Source of the DNA: Zobellia russellii
Lineage (GTDB): Bacteria > Bacteroidota > Bacteroidia > Flavobacteriales > Flavobacteriaceae
Length of the DNA: 64,000 nucleotides
Direction of reading: 5' to 3'
Assembly (NCBI RefSeq): GCF_018728565.1
Contig: NZ_JACSOI010000001.1
Coordinates: forward strand, 248,001-312,000
Positions 10,101 to 18,682 of the stretch are shown piece after piece. The notes under the pieces are model-generated. The model saw only the letters and a list, made by a program, of their open reading frames with translations. It did no database searches and was not told where the DNA came from. Made by a program: the position numbers and the translations under genes. Each line of letters starts with the position of its first letter. Position 1 is the first letter of the stretch.

Positions 10101-10681
10101 CGGACAAACAGGTATCGCACTCTTTTACCCAAATTTCGCAAGTTGAAGACCCTGGCGTTCAGGCTACTTACTTTGCTCAATTATTACAAAACGGAGTACA
10201 AGTATCGCAAAAACAGTTAACGGATTTAGCCGCTGACCTTAACGGAAAGTTGCCCCTATTCAACAAACTAAAAGAGGTAAATATGTTAGGCCATTTTCCA
10301 TCTACTTATAAATCACAACAACATTTGGCAGAAGCACTTCTCTTTGAGGGTTCAACCTATAACCGCATTAAAGATTCTGTTGCTTTTGTCGCCCAAAAAA
10401 CCTTCTCGTTCCAAGAAAAACAATATACCGGGTATTTTTTCAAAAAGCGCGACAATGAGGATTACGATAAGAATTTCTCTATGTACCTACTGATGTTTGA
10501 AAACGAAAACGGACTCCAAACCAAGCCTTTCTACGAAAGTGATGCCATGCGTATTGAAGATACGGACAGGGACAAAGATGTAATAGAATACCTCTCCGAA
10601 GCCTTTGAACTTAAGGACAGAAGGCGCGCAGATATTTACAGACCTCATGGGTATGGTATGTTTGGCCATCATGGGCTATAA
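7130..10681 (+). CDS. very large TraB/GumN family protein (secreted)
   Basis: The 1183-residue product has a signal peptide best read from the internal ATG at 7157 (MRLVSVFLLLISLSVAAQ); the longer ATG at 7130 adds nine residues. Residues about 30-290 are a TraB/GumN domain, with the SYLYGTMHVS motif near the start and FSGIGAAHLPGEQGV near the end. These are the paired GTxH / GxxH-like motifs typical of this putative metalloprotease-like fold. The remaining ~890 residues have no recognisable domain and look like alternating beta-rich and helical-repeat segments. Ordinary TraB/GumN proteins have about 300 residues, so the C-terminal extension is the unusual part. Substrate and role are unknown. 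Confidence 0.78.
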   Translation: MNPYTKKAFMRLVSVFLLLISLSVAAQEKNSLLWEISGNGLEKSSYLYGTMHVSKKIAFRLDDVFFDALDQSDMVALESDPGLWLEKENLMGSSPYGAEAGFVTKGFYARSFKVDNPRKEVLGAYLAYEDRIVNNILYRTNEYSQNFEEETYLDMFIYQAGKKFNKPIIALEDMEESAALVGRASLNAIKQKPDEWLQKKMQQSDPMFLLQDAYRERNIALLDSIDRAMYTPYYMKNMLYIRNANMVDRMDSIMRKGKVFSGIGAAHLPGEQGVISLLRKKGYTVRPLLSKTTSKGRKLKLKFEQKKRENEYHTYGPEDNFFTIDLPNKLYPVSDIGKTTYVSPDLANGSFVVINRIPTYSHLKKDNVFTLEEIDKLLFENIPGKIVDKKPITNGHFSGLDIRNKLKNGDHQRYQIFETPLELVIIKMGGEGDYVTSFSDSIFNSLKFRNDSLRRPTTVSSVFKDFEVQMPSLYSFTNRSRNGNRWIEGYDSITDNYYFLRKSVLNDFNFIEVDTFELKQIQKRFYQDLKLKPEYGSFEGRRLTSSAQMDAKTQKRLYLMTTLRKGEYYLLGMVGKNEKEAAKFFDSFKLKNSEAQKPYETVVDTALFFTTKSTVKPPKFVESSTNYYHGAPKTKPYDAFHKKTIYRNENGEAVSVELNKSHDFLMFRNLDSAWGLRKKLYAHKKYNIIKEEKKTSSKGYHELQMILADTASTRGILVKNILKDGLLYELKAVVDTIEKPSVFINEFFNNFVPNDTTIGRDLFEDKAPEFFKALSANDSIALDGYRFIKFETKHANALKKHISEFDLVNGERQIQLHLIRKLADLKDVDLTEFYRSFYTKSYNNSTAQAVLLQEIAKKSNEASTKLLLELMETDLPLLSNTFNISLIFKPYRENLQLAKKLYPELLNYSSIPEYKEPIFSLLSKLLTSNTIKPKLYKKYRTQILNDAKTLIKRQLGKDLANSHNDFYNPRTSKTNTTLLENYVTLLYPFRSDKQVSHSFTQISQVEDPGVQATYFAQLLQNGVQVSQKQLTDLAADLNGKLPLFNKLKEVNMLGHFPSTYKSQQHLAEALLFEGSTYNRIKDSVAFVAQKTFSFQEKQYTGYFFKKRDNEDYDKNFSMYLLMFENENGLQTKPFYESDAMRIEDTDRDKDVIEYLSEAFELKDRRRADIYRPHGYGMFGHHGL

Positions 10682-10709
10682 ATTTGTATTTTTACTTTAA
10701 ACTCCCACT

Positions 10710-11555
10710 ATGTCCAAATTTGCCGCTTTTTTGTTGCTTTTTCTAACAATTACCCTATCGTTTTCTCAGCAAATTACTTGCTCACCTATAGACAAACAAG
10801 CCATAGAGAACAAGTTTATTGCCATTGATGGGTTTCTGGAGAAAGATTTTGGAAAAACCATTGTAGCCATTGGAAAAACGTTTATGGGTACACCTTACGT
10901 GGCCAAAACCTTGGAAATTGGAAAAACGGAAACCCTGGTTGTTAATCTTCAAGGTTTAGACTGTACTACCTATGTTGAAAACGTATTGGCTTTTGCCCTA
11001 ACGCTAAAAAACGGAACATCTAGTTTTGATGATTTCACAAAGGCTCTAGAAATCATTCGTTATAAAGATGGCCAATTAGACGGTTACGCTTCTCGTCTAC
11101 ATTACTTTTCAGAATGGATCGCCAACAACGAAAAGAAAGGATTGATCAAAGACATTACTTCTGAAATTGGAGGAAAAGAAATAACCAAGCCTATTAATTT
11201 TATGAGTACACATCGTGACCTTTATCCATTTCTAAGCGATGACGAAAATTTTGAAAAAGTAAAGGCTTCAGAAAATTACCTCAACAACCAACCTATTTGT
11301 ATTTTGGCACAGGATGAAATCGCAGCCAATGAACACCTGATACAAACCGGAGATATCATTGCCTTAACAACATCTATAAACGGACTGGACATTACACACA
11401 CCGGAATTGCCACAAGAGAGAAGGATGGGCGTATTCATTTGCTACATGCTTCAACAGGCTCTATGAAAGTTGAAGTATCAAAAAAGCCACTTGCAGAATA
11501 TCTTAAAGGCATCAAGAAAAATACGGGAATTATGGTTGCTAGACCCGTTAATTAA
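10710..11555 (+). CDS. DUF1460 family, NlpC/P60-like N-acetylmuramoyl-L-alanine amidase-like protein
   Basis: The 281-residue protein has a signal peptide (FLTITLSFSQQ). The core matches DUF1460: the nucleophile-bearing motif LQGLDCTTYVENVLAFAL with Cys85, and a later catalytic-type His230 in LDITHTGIA. This family belongs to the papain-like NlpC/P60 superfamily and is linked to cell-wall peptide or amide cleavage in Bacteroidota. The gene starts 28 bp after the TraB/GumN gene on the same strand, so it is probably co-transcribed with it. The substrate was not determined from sequence. Confidence 0.82.
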   Translation: MSKFAAFLLLFLTITLSFSQQITCSPIDKQAIENKFIAIDGFLEKDFGKTIVAIGKTFMGTPYVAKTLEIGKTETLVVNLQGLDCTTYVENVLAFALTLKNGTSSFDDFTKALEIIRYKDGQLDGYASRLHYFSEWIANNEKKGLIKDITSEIGGKEITKPINFMSTHRDLYPFLSDDENFEKVKASENYLNNQPICILAQDEIAANEHLIQTGDIIALTTSINGLDITHTGIATREKDGRIHLLHASTGSMKVEVSKKPLAEYLKGIKKNTGIMVARPVN

Positions 11556-11744
11556 GTCTGGAATACCTCCTTCAGAACCGACTCCTTAGTTTGTTTTAAA
11601 AAATTGTACCTAACGAAATAAGCAGTTTTACCCTTTCACCGAAAGTTTCGCATCGTAAATCTACCTCCTGAACATGGGAGCTGCCGGCTTAAACCCATAC
11701 AACCGACCAATGAGTTGGTTTTCCTATAAATGCCTTTCATCAAA

Positions 11745-14555
11745 TTATCGCCCCAAACAATAGAGCAATCCGCCTAACAAATGAGCCCTAAAATCCGCTT
11801 CATCATACGATGTATTGGAATGTCCTCCCGCAGTATAGAAAGCTCTTCCACCATCATAACTATGATACCAAGAAAATGGATGATTGGCTCCGTTCGTACC
11901 TCCGTTGTACGTAGACTCATCTAAAAGTATTAACGGATTTATGCCGCTATAGATTTCTTTAAAATTATACCACTCTTCCGTTCGCACCCAATTACTGGAT
12001 AAGTGAGAAGTTGCACTATGGTTACGATCTACTACATTGAGTGTAGCTTCTTGTATGCTCGGGTGACCATTAAAATAAGCACCTACTAATTTTCCATACC
12101 AAGGCCAATCATATTCCGTGTCCGTTGCGGCATGCACACCCATATAACTACCCCCAGATTGAATGTAACTCTCAAAAGCCCTTTGCTGACCAGCATCCAA
12201 AACGTCTCCCGTTGTGTTTAAGAAAACCACCGTTTTATATCGGCTCAAATTAGTAAAGGTGAAATTGCTTGCGTTATCCGTCTGCTCCACTTCAAAATTG
12301 TTGGCTTGGCCCAAAGCCCTTAACGTAGCTACTCCCTTTTCAATAGATCCATGCCGGAAAGCGGCCGTTTTAGTAAAAACCAAGATTTTATCTACTGTTT
12401 GTACTTCTTCAATAGTAGAAGCAGAAAGTGTCTCGCTTTGTTCTGATTCGTTTTGAGCTGCATCTACTGCCGAAACATTAAAACTGTATGATGTATTAGA
12501 GGTTAACCCGGTCATAGAAGACCTGGTGCCAGTAGCCGTCTTAACCCTTTCTCCATTCTGATAAATGATATATTGGGTCACGCCAAGATTATCCGTTGCC
12601 GGATTCCAACGTAAATCTATTTGGGTATCCGTAATTTCTTCCGTCCTTAAACCAGTTGGTGCAGAAGGTGGAACATCATCTACATATACTTCCGGTTCGG
12701 TAGTTAACTGCAAAGCGGCACTTTGCTGAGATTGATTTTCCGCTGCATCATAAGCCGCTACAGAAAATGTATATTGGGTATTGGGTGACAAGCTTTCTAC
12801 ACGATATGCCGTTTTTGTGGCCGAAGCCAAAAATTTTCCATTCTGGAACACGCTATACCCAGACACACCAACACTATCCTGTGACGCTTTCCATGACAAA
12901 TCTACCGTAGACTGTGTAATTTCACTAGCGACCAAACCTTCCGGAACGGTAGGAGCCATAGTATCACTGGTTTTTTGCTCTTCTACCTCTTTTTCCGTAG
13001 TAATAGAAACCAGCTCGCTTTGCTCCGATTCGTTTTGGGCTTCATCTAAAGCTGAAACAGAAAAAGTATATTGGGTCTCTGGTGAAAGTTTCTCAACCAA
13101 AAAGCTCGTTTCCGTTGTGGTAGCCAGAAAATCTTCATTTTGAAAAACCCTATAATTGGCTACACCTATGTTATCCGTAGAAGCATTCCATGTTAATCTT
13201 AAAGATGATTTGGTAAGGTCTTCAATTTTTAGACTTTTTGGAATCGTAGGTGCAATGGATTCCTTGAACACCACCCTTTCGTTTAAGGTCGTAAAGCTTA
13301 ATGTGCTACTTTTTTCCGATTGGTTTCCAGATTCATCTATCGCCCCCACTGACAAAGTGTATTCCGTTCCAGAGGTTAATCCTTCAACCACATATTCTGG
13401 CTTTTCGGTTTTTGCTACTAAAGTTTCATCCAAATAAACAGAATACTCTGCAACTGCTGTACTATCATTTTCAGGTGACCAAGAAAAACTGGCCATGGTA
13501 GCGCCTAAATCAACTACTTGTAAATTTTTTGGCGCACCAAGAACAACACTGTCCTCTTTAACCTCTTTAATAGTACTAACCAAAATAGGTTCACTGCGCA
13601 GCGATTCGTTTTTTGATTCATCGGAAGCGCTCACTTGAAAGCTATATCTGGTGTTGGCCTCCAACCCCTCAACCACGTACAAAGTATCCGTAACCTCTGC
13701 CAAAAGAGTACTATCGTTATAAACTGTATATATTGCAACGCCAACACTATCCTTGGCGCTATTCCATACCAGTCTCATACTATTTTCAAGAATATCCAAA
13801 GCTCTTAAATCAGTTGGGACCGTAGGTGCTATAGTATCTTTTTCGGGTATATTTTCAAGTGGAGTTTCCACTTCAACCCTATTACTATGTTTTGAGGTCT
13901 TGCCCAGTAAATCAATGGCCGTCACACTAAAATTGTACCCTACTCCAGCCTCCAGACCTGTTACGCTGTAAGACTTGTTGTTTACATTACCAATCTGCAC
14001 CGTATCTCGAAATATGCGATATTCCTTAACTGCAGAAGGGTTGATTTCCAATTCCCATTTTAACTCTACGGAATTCTTCAACACCTTGCCAACGGACAAT
14101 AGTGGTGCTCTTAAAATTGAACTGAAAACTGCTGTGCTATCATTCTCAACTAGAGTATCTTCTGCTACAAGAGCATCTGTAAATACCTTTATATTTTCAC
14201 TGAATTCAGAGTTGTTCCCGGCAGCATCTGTAGCTTTTACGGCAAAAACATATTCCGTATTTGGTTTTAGGTTTTCAGCATGATAAGTAGTTAGTGTATC
14301 CCGCGCCACTTCTACACTATCTTGGTAGACCATATAATGCAATACCTTAACGTTGTCCTTAGCAGATTCCCAAGACACGGTAATGGACGAATCCGTAACA
14401 TGTACCGTTTCCAGTTTTTTGGGAGGCAATGGCGGTATCACATCTGGGGCAATAGCAACGGGGTCGTCACTTTTGTCCTTTTCACAGGCAATACCAAAGA
14501 ATAAAAAACATATGAATATTGCGGAAAGTAGGCCTACAATGGGTCTTTCTTTCAT
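11745..14555 (-). CDS. lipoprotein with seven fibronectin type III domains and C-terminal ThuA-like domain
   Basis: The 936-residue product begins with a lipoprotein signal (FFGIACEKDKSDD, lipid-modified Cys24), followed by acidic residues. Seven Fn3 modules of about 85-95 residues follow; most open with a (D)xxAPxxPxxL-type strand and contain a conserved Trp and a Y(T/S)FxVxAxD strand. The last ~215 residues (about 720-936) form a ThuA-like glutamine-amidotransferase-fold domain (ILVFTKTAAFRHGSI, GGSYMGVHAATDTEYDWPWYGKLVG, SWYHSYDGGRAFYTAGGH). ThuA-like domains are linked to sugar utilisation, and Fn3 arrays act as spacers or carbohydrate-binding scaffolds, so a surface-exposed carbohydrate role is likely but not proven. 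Acidic residues between modules suit a marine secreted protein. Confidence 0.85.
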   Translation of the reverse strand: MKERPIVGLLSAIFICFLFFGIACEKDKSDDPVAIAPDVIPPLPPKKLETVHVTDSSITVSWESAKDNVKVLHYMVYQDSVEVARDTLTTYHAENLKPNTEYVFAVKATDAAGNNSEFSENIKVFTDALVAEDTLVENDSTAVFSSILRAPLLSVGKVLKNSVELKWELEINPSAVKEYRIFRDTVQIGNVNNKSYSVTGLEAGVGYNFSVTAIDLLGKTSKHSNRVEVETPLENIPEKDTIAPTVPTDLRALDILENSMRLVWNSAKDSVGVAIYTVYNDSTLLAEVTDTLYVVEGLEANTRYSFQVSASDESKNESLRSEPILVSTIKEVKEDSVVLGAPKNLQVVDLGATMASFSWSPENDSTAVAEYSVYLDETLVAKTEKPEYVVEGLTSGTEYTLSVGAIDESGNQSEKSSTLSFTTLNERVVFKESIAPTIPKSLKIEDLTKSSLRLTWNASTDNIGVANYRVFQNEDFLATTTETSFLVEKLSPETQYTFSVSALDEAQNESEQSELVSITTEKEVEEQKTSDTMAPTVPEGLVASEITQSTVDLSWKASQDSVGVSGYSVFQNGKFLASATKTAYRVESLSPNTQYTFSVAAYDAAENQSQQSAALQLTTEPEVYVDDVPPSAPTGLRTEEITDTQIDLRWNPATDNLGVTQYIIYQNGERVKTATGTRSSMTGLTSNTSYSFNVSAVDAAQNESEQSETLSASTIEEVQTVDKILVFTKTAAFRHGSIEKGVATLRALGQANNFEVEQTDNASNFTFTNLSRYKTVVFLNTTGDVLDAGQQRAFESYIQSGGSYMGVHAATDTEYDWPWYGKLVGAYFNGHPSIQEATLNVVDRNHSATSHLSSNWVRTEEWYNFKEIYSGINPLILLDESTYNGGTNGANHPFSWYHSYDGGRAFYTAGGHSNTSYDEADFRAHLLGGLLYCLGR

Positions 14556-14725
14556 TTTCTAGGGGGACATGTTTAAGTTGAATTCCTAACTATAGTTTCT
14601 CACTAGCAAAATTCAGAAATTTCATCGATAAAAATGAACCTTTTACCGAAGGTTATTAACAAAATAAAACGCAGACACCTTCAATTATATAAAAATGACA
14701 AAAGTGATACTCTAATTCTGCCGTA

Positions 14726-15625
14726 TTAATTATTTGCAGAGGCCATTAAGTATTTTTTGGGAGTGGTTCCGTACTTCTTTTTAAAGGCCGAAATAAAATG
14801 GCTAGCTGTACTGTAGCCCACCTTAAGTCCTACTTCATTAACATTGTGTTGCCCTGTTTCCAACATTTTACGGGCATATTCCATTTTATAATCGAACAAA
14901 AAGCTGAACACGGAATCGCCATAAATCTGCTTAAAACCTTCCTTTAATTTTTTTAAGGACAAGCCAATTTCTTCGGAAAGCTCTGTTAGTGTAGGAGGTT
15001 CCGCCATACGTGAGATAACAATTTCCTTGGCTTTACGTATACGGCGCACATTATCCTCATCTACCAAAAACGGGCACTGTTCTATATCCGCATCATCACT
15101 TTTATTAAAGTACAAAGAAATAAGCTCGTACACTTTTCCTTTTATGTACAACTCTTTTATAGAGGGGTGAAGGTTGTAATTCATCATCTGACTAAGAATA
15201 ACCGCAATTGCCGGACTTACACCTTCTTGGGCATAGTATTTTTTATCCTTGTTGTCCGCACTTAAAAAGGGAATATAATCTGCCTCCTTGGAAAAGAGCG
15301 AATGGAATTTACGAATGGTCATCACTACCGAAACCAACCAAGAATTTGGGGCCAGCTGCAGGTTCATAGGAAGGTCTATCTGCGTGTTATAGAGCAACAA
15401 AGAGTTTTCTTCGGACACTTCAAGGTTGTACCTGCCTTCATTAAAAATGAACTTGGCATTTCCCTTTAAACAAAAATGAAATTGAATAAAACTACTATCT
15501 ATATCACGTACCACATTTTGGGTTTCTGCGGTATCGTTTTGAATTTTGAGTACGTAAAACCCATCCTCTATAAGCACTTCTTGAAATGAACCTTGAGCGG
15601 TATTTTTAGCTTCCATATGAAACAT
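14726..15625 (-). CDS. AraC family transcriptional regulator, divergent from hemA
   Basis: The 299-residue protein has a C-terminal AraC-type double helix-turn-helix (about 195-299). It includes the typical second recognition unit NEVGLKVGYSTASHFISAFKKKYGTTPKKYL and an upstream TLTELSEEIGLSLKKLKEGFKQIYG. The N-terminal ~190 residues lack an obvious ligand motif and resemble a cupin-like sensory part. It lies head-to-head with hemA across 197 bp that contain two clear inverted repeats. That makes it a good candidate regulator of the haem operon and of itself. The effector (haem, iron or a tetrapyrrole) is inference only. Confidence 0.85.
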   Translation of the reverse strand: MFHMEAKNTAQGSFQEVLIEDGFYVLKIQNDTAETQNVVRDIDSSFIQFHFCLKGNAKFIFNEGRYNLEVSEENSLLLYNTQIDLPMNLQLAPNSWLVSVVMTIRKFHSLFSKEADYIPFLSADNKDKKYYAQEGVSPAIAVILSQMMNYNLHPSIKELYIKGKVYELISLYFNKSDDADIEQCPFLVDEDNVRRIRKAKEIVISRMAEPPTLTELSEEIGLSLKKLKEGFKQIYGDSVFSFLFDYKMEYARKMLETGQHNVNEVGLKVGYSTASHFISAFKKKYGTTPKKYLMASANN

Positions 15626-15641
15626 GAATTGGTTTGTTTTT

Positions 15642-15660
15642 ATTTAGAAACGTTCTAAAT
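15642..15660. promoter_or_regulatory. inverted repeat operator candidate, AraC-hemA intergenic
   Basis: A perfect 8-bp inverted repeat with a 3-bp centre (ATTTAGAA-ACG-TTCTAAAT) sits 17 bp upstream of the AraC-regulator start codon. It lies where a repressor or autoregulator would cover the 5' leader of that gene. AraC proteins usually prefer direct repeats, so another regulator could bind here. Confidence 0.5.
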
Positions 15661-15678
15661 AGATGCGTCGTTAAGCAC

Positions 15679-15699
15679 AGTATTTCCTACAAAAATACT
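15679..15699 (-). promoter_or_regulatory. AraC-regulator promoter -7 box inside an inverted repeat
   Basis: On the minus strand TATTTTTG (complement of 15690-15697) fits the Bacteroidota -7 consensus TAnnTTTG. It is embedded in a 7-bp inverted repeat with a 7-bp spacer (AGTATTT...AAATACT), so a protein bound to the repeat would block the promoter. Confidence 0.45.
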
Positions 15700-15792
15700 G
15701 GTTTTCAACGGATTTACATTCATATATAACTAAAAAAACCCTCAACGACACTTATTGTTCCTCTAGCGTTATTTTTATAGCGCTAAGCCTCT

Positions 15793-15800
15793 TATTTTTG
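15793..15800 (+). promoter_or_regulatory. hemA promoter -7 box
   Basis: TATTTTTG matches the Bacteroidota -7 consensus TAnnTTTG exactly and lies 22 bp before the hemA ATG. I do not see a convincing -33 TTTG at the usual distance, which fits an activator-dependent promoter. Confidence 0.5.
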
Positions 15801-15822
15801 TTTCCGCTTTGAAAGAGCTTTC

Positions 15823-17079
15823 ATGAAAGATTACCACATTTCAAAAAACAACTCGTTCTACACCATTGGTTTAAGCTATCTAAAAGCTGATGCCGAGGTT
15901 CGTGGCAAATTTAGTTTGGACGATGCCGCTATGGAACGTATTCTATCCAAAGCCGGTGAATTGGGTATTGACGGGCTTCTAGTGACCTCTACCTGTAACC
16001 GAACCGAACTGAACGGTTTTGCACAGCACCCTTTTCAACTTATAAAATTACTTTGTGATAATACCGCCGGCTCTGTTGAAGAATTTCAAGAGGTAGCCTA
16101 CGTGTACAAAAACAATGACGCCATTAGCCATCTTTTTAGAGTAGGCACAGGATTGGATAGTCAGATTTTAGGTGATTTTGAAATTATAAGCCAATTAAGG
16201 GCAAGTTTTAACCGTTCCAAAAAGCACGGTATTGCCAACCCGTTTATAGAGCGACTTTGCAATTCGGTCATTCAGGCCAGTAAGCGTATCAAGAACGAAA
16301 CGGAAATTTCCTCGGGTGCTACATCGGTGTCTTTTGCATCGGTACGGTACATTATGGAAAATGTTGAAAACATTTCAGAAAAGAATATTTTACTTTTTGG
16401 TACTGGAAAGATTGGTAGGAATACTTGTGAAAACCTTATCAAGCATACCAAAAACACACATATTACCCTTATTAATCGTACCAAGGACAAAGCGGAAAAA
16501 ATTGCCGGTAAATTTCAATTGGTAGTTAAGGACTACGGGGACCTTCAAACCGAAATTAGGTCTACCGATGTATTGATTGTTGCTACGGGAGCACAATCCC
16601 CAACAATTTCAAAAGATCTTATCCACACCAAGAAACCTCTTTTGATCTTAGACCTTTCCATTCCCAAGAATGTTTCGGAAACGGTAGAAGAACATGATAA
16701 CGTTACTTTGGTACATTTAGATCAGCTTTCCCAAATTACGGACGATACGCTAGAAAGAAGAAAACAGTTCATTCCAGAAGCGGAAGTTATCATAGACGAG
16801 GTAAAAGGAGATTTCATCCAATGGCTTGAAACCAGAAAATTTGCCCCTGTCATTAAAGCCCTGAAGCAGAAGCTCAAAACCATGAAAGACGAAGAAATGG
16901 ACTATCAATCCAAAAAACTATCGGACTTTAACGAGCAACAGGCAGATGTAATATCAAACAGAATCATTCAAAAAATAACGAAGCAGTTCGCAAATCATCT
17001 TAAGGACGATAATGTCGATTCAGACACTAGTCTAGAACTCATTCAAAAAGTCTTTCAACTCGAACTCGACACTCCATGA
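15823..17079 (+). CDS. hemA: glutamyl-tRNA reductase
   Basis: The 418-residue enzyme carries the catalytic TSTCNRTE motif (Cys58), the conserved GLDSQILGDFEIISQLRASF segment, the NADPH-binding FGTGKIGRN glycine motif (around 195) and a C-terminal dimerisation helix region. It reduces glutamyl-tRNA(Glu) to glutamate-1-semialdehyde, the first committed step of the C5 route to tetrapyrroles. Its stop codon overlaps the ATG of hemCD (ATGA), showing translational coupling. It is the first gene of the haem operon and is divergent from an AraC-type regulator. Confidence 0.96.
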   Translation: MKDYHISKNNSFYTIGLSYLKADAEVRGKFSLDDAAMERILSKAGELGIDGLLVTSTCNRTELNGFAQHPFQLIKLLCDNTAGSVEEFQEVAYVYKNNDAISHLFRVGTGLDSQILGDFEIISQLRASFNRSKKHGIANPFIERLCNSVIQASKRIKNETEISSGATSVSFASVRYIMENVENISEKNILLFGTGKIGRNTCENLIKHTKNTHITLINRTKDKAEKIAGKFQLVVKDYGDLQTEIRSTDVLIVATGAQSPTISKDLIHTKKPLLILDLSIPKNVSETVEEHDNVTLVHLDQLSQITDDTLERRKQFIPEAEVIIDEVKGDFIQWLETRKFAPVIKALKQKLKTMKDEEMDYQSKKLSDFNEQQADVISNRIIQKITKQFANHLKDDNVDSDTSLELIQKVFQLELDTP

Positions 17080-18659
17080 GCAAGGTCATACGAATTGGTA
17101 CACGCGATAGCGAATTAGCGCTATGGCAAGCAAATACCGTCAAAAACAAACTCAAAGCTTTAGGCCATAAAGTAAAAGTAATTTCCGTAAAATCTACAGG
17201 CGACCTTGTTCTTGACAAGCCGTTGTACGAAATGGGCATTACCGGTATTTTTACCAAGACCCTAGACGTTGCTATGCTGAACGATGATATTGATATTGCC
17301 GTTCACAGCATGAAAGACGTGCCTACCGCCCTGCCACAAGGTATTGTTCAGGCAGCGGTTTTGGAACGTGCCAACTTTCTGGATATCCTTGCCTTTAAAA
17401 AGAACGAAGAATTTCTTGGGGAAAGGGATGCTATCATTGCTACCGGAAGTCTAAGAAGAAAAGCCCAATGGCTTAATAGATATCCTACCCATACCGTGGT
17501 AGACCTTCGCGGAAACGTTAACAGTCGTTACCAAAAACTTGAGGACAACGATTGGAACGGCGCCATATTCGCCGCTGCAGGTCTGGAGCGTATTGGCCTG
17601 GAACCGGAAAATACAATTGGACTTACATGGATGGTACCTGCCCCTGCGCAAGGAGCTATTATGGTGGTGGCCAAAGAAAAAGATGAATTTGTTCGTGAAG
17701 CCTGTGCAGAACTAAATCATAGGCCCACGGAAATATGTACGCAACTAGAACGTGAGTTTCTTCGTATTTTAGAAGGAGGCTGCTCGGCGCCCATAGGTGC
17801 GATTGCTACCATAAACAAAGAGAACGAAGTAACGCTTAAAGGTGTACTTTTAACCGTAGACGGCAAGAAAAAACTAGAAGCAGAATTTACCGCTCCGCTA
17901 GGCAAACACACCTATCTGGCAAAAGACTGTGCAAATAGTATCCTTAGCCGTGGTGGCAAACTTCTTATGACCTACAAAGAAGGTACTTTGGAAAACACCA
18001 AAATATTTTCCACCAAAAACCTTACGACTGCTCAAGAAGAACTTTTTGATGCGGATATTAAAGTAAAATCGGAAGATTTCATTAAAATAAGCCCTAACCG
18101 AATTTCTACACTTGTATTGAAAAAAGAAATTCAAAACGTAGTGCTTACCAGTCAGAATGCTGTAGAGGCACTTATCAAGAGCATATCTCCGGAAGAGCTG
18201 AAATTTAAAAATATTTATTGTGTTGGAGGAAAGACCAAACGCATGATAAAGAAATACATTGGTCCTGTTACGCATCAGGAAAAAGATGCTAAAAAATTAG
18301 CCGAGTACTTAGTAGAGTATATGGAAGGTGCCGAGGTTACTTATTTCTGCAGTAACCTAAGGCTTGATAATCTGCCCACTATACTTGCTGAAAACAACAT
18401 TAAAGTTAATGAGATAGAGGCATACACCACCAAGCATGCACCGGCAGACGTTGAGGAAACTGTTGAAGGTGTAATGTTCTTTAGTCCGTCTACGGTTACG
18501 AGTTATTTGCAAAAAAACGCACCTAACAAAACAGCGTATTGTATTGGAGAAACTACGGCTACCGAAGCAAAGAAACACTTTGGAACGGTTCACGTAGCCA
18601 AAATACCCACTGTAGAAAGTGTTATCGAACTGGTGAACCAAACCTACGGAAAGCATTAA
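17076..18659 (+). CDS. hemCD: hydroxymethylbilane synthase / uroporphyrinogen-III synthase fusion
   Basis: Residues 1 to about 300 are porphobilinogen deaminase: IRIGTRDSELALWQA at the start, the DVPT loop (81-84) and LEGGCSAPIG, whose Cys236 anchors the dipyrromethane cofactor. Residues about 305-527 have no HemC counterpart (normal HemC is ~310 residues). They read as a divergent HemD domain: VLTSQNAVEAL, IYCVGGKTKRMI, VMFFSPSTVTSYL and YCIGETTATEAKKH are the typical strand-helix elements. The fused enzyme would make and cyclise hydroxymethylbilane to uroporphyrinogen III without releasing the unstable intermediate. No separate hemD is seen in the window. hemE follows after 59 bp. Confidence 0.92.
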   Translation: MSKVIRIGTRDSELALWQANTVKNKLKALGHKVKVISVKSTGDLVLDKPLYEMGITGIFTKTLDVAMLNDDIDIAVHSMKDVPTALPQGIVQAAVLERANFLDILAFKKNEEFLGERDAIIATGSLRRKAQWLNRYPTHTVVDLRGNVNSRYQKLEDNDWNGAIFAAAGLERIGLEPENTIGLTWMVPAPAQGAIMVVAKEKDEFVREACAELNHRPTEICTQLEREFLRILEGGCSAPIGAIATINKENEVTLKGVLLTVDGKKKLEAEFTAPLGKHTYLAKDCANSILSRGGKLLMTYKEGTLENTKIFSTKNLTTAQEELFDADIKVKSEDFIKISPNRISTLVLKKEIQNVVLTSQNAVEALIKSISPEELKFKNIYCVGGKTKRMIKKYIGPVTHQEKDAKKLAEYLVEYMEGAEVTYFCSNLRLDNLPTILAENNIKVNEIEAYTTKHAPADVEETVEGVMFFSPSTVTSYLQKNAPNKTAYCIGETTATEAKKHFGTVHVAKIPTVESVIELVNQTYGKH

Positions 18660-18682
18660 TTATTTTTACAAATAGAACCACG

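Noticed and set aside
13153-13437. Plus-strand frames inside the Fn3-ThuA lipoprotein gene
   Set aside because: They are reverse complements of repeated Fn3 modules, with no independent support.
14611-14650. TTCATCGAT upstream of the Fn3-ThuA gene, as another member of the TTCRTCG site family
   Set aside because: A single copy on the strand opposite to the gene, with none of the other boxes at the expected distances; likely chance.
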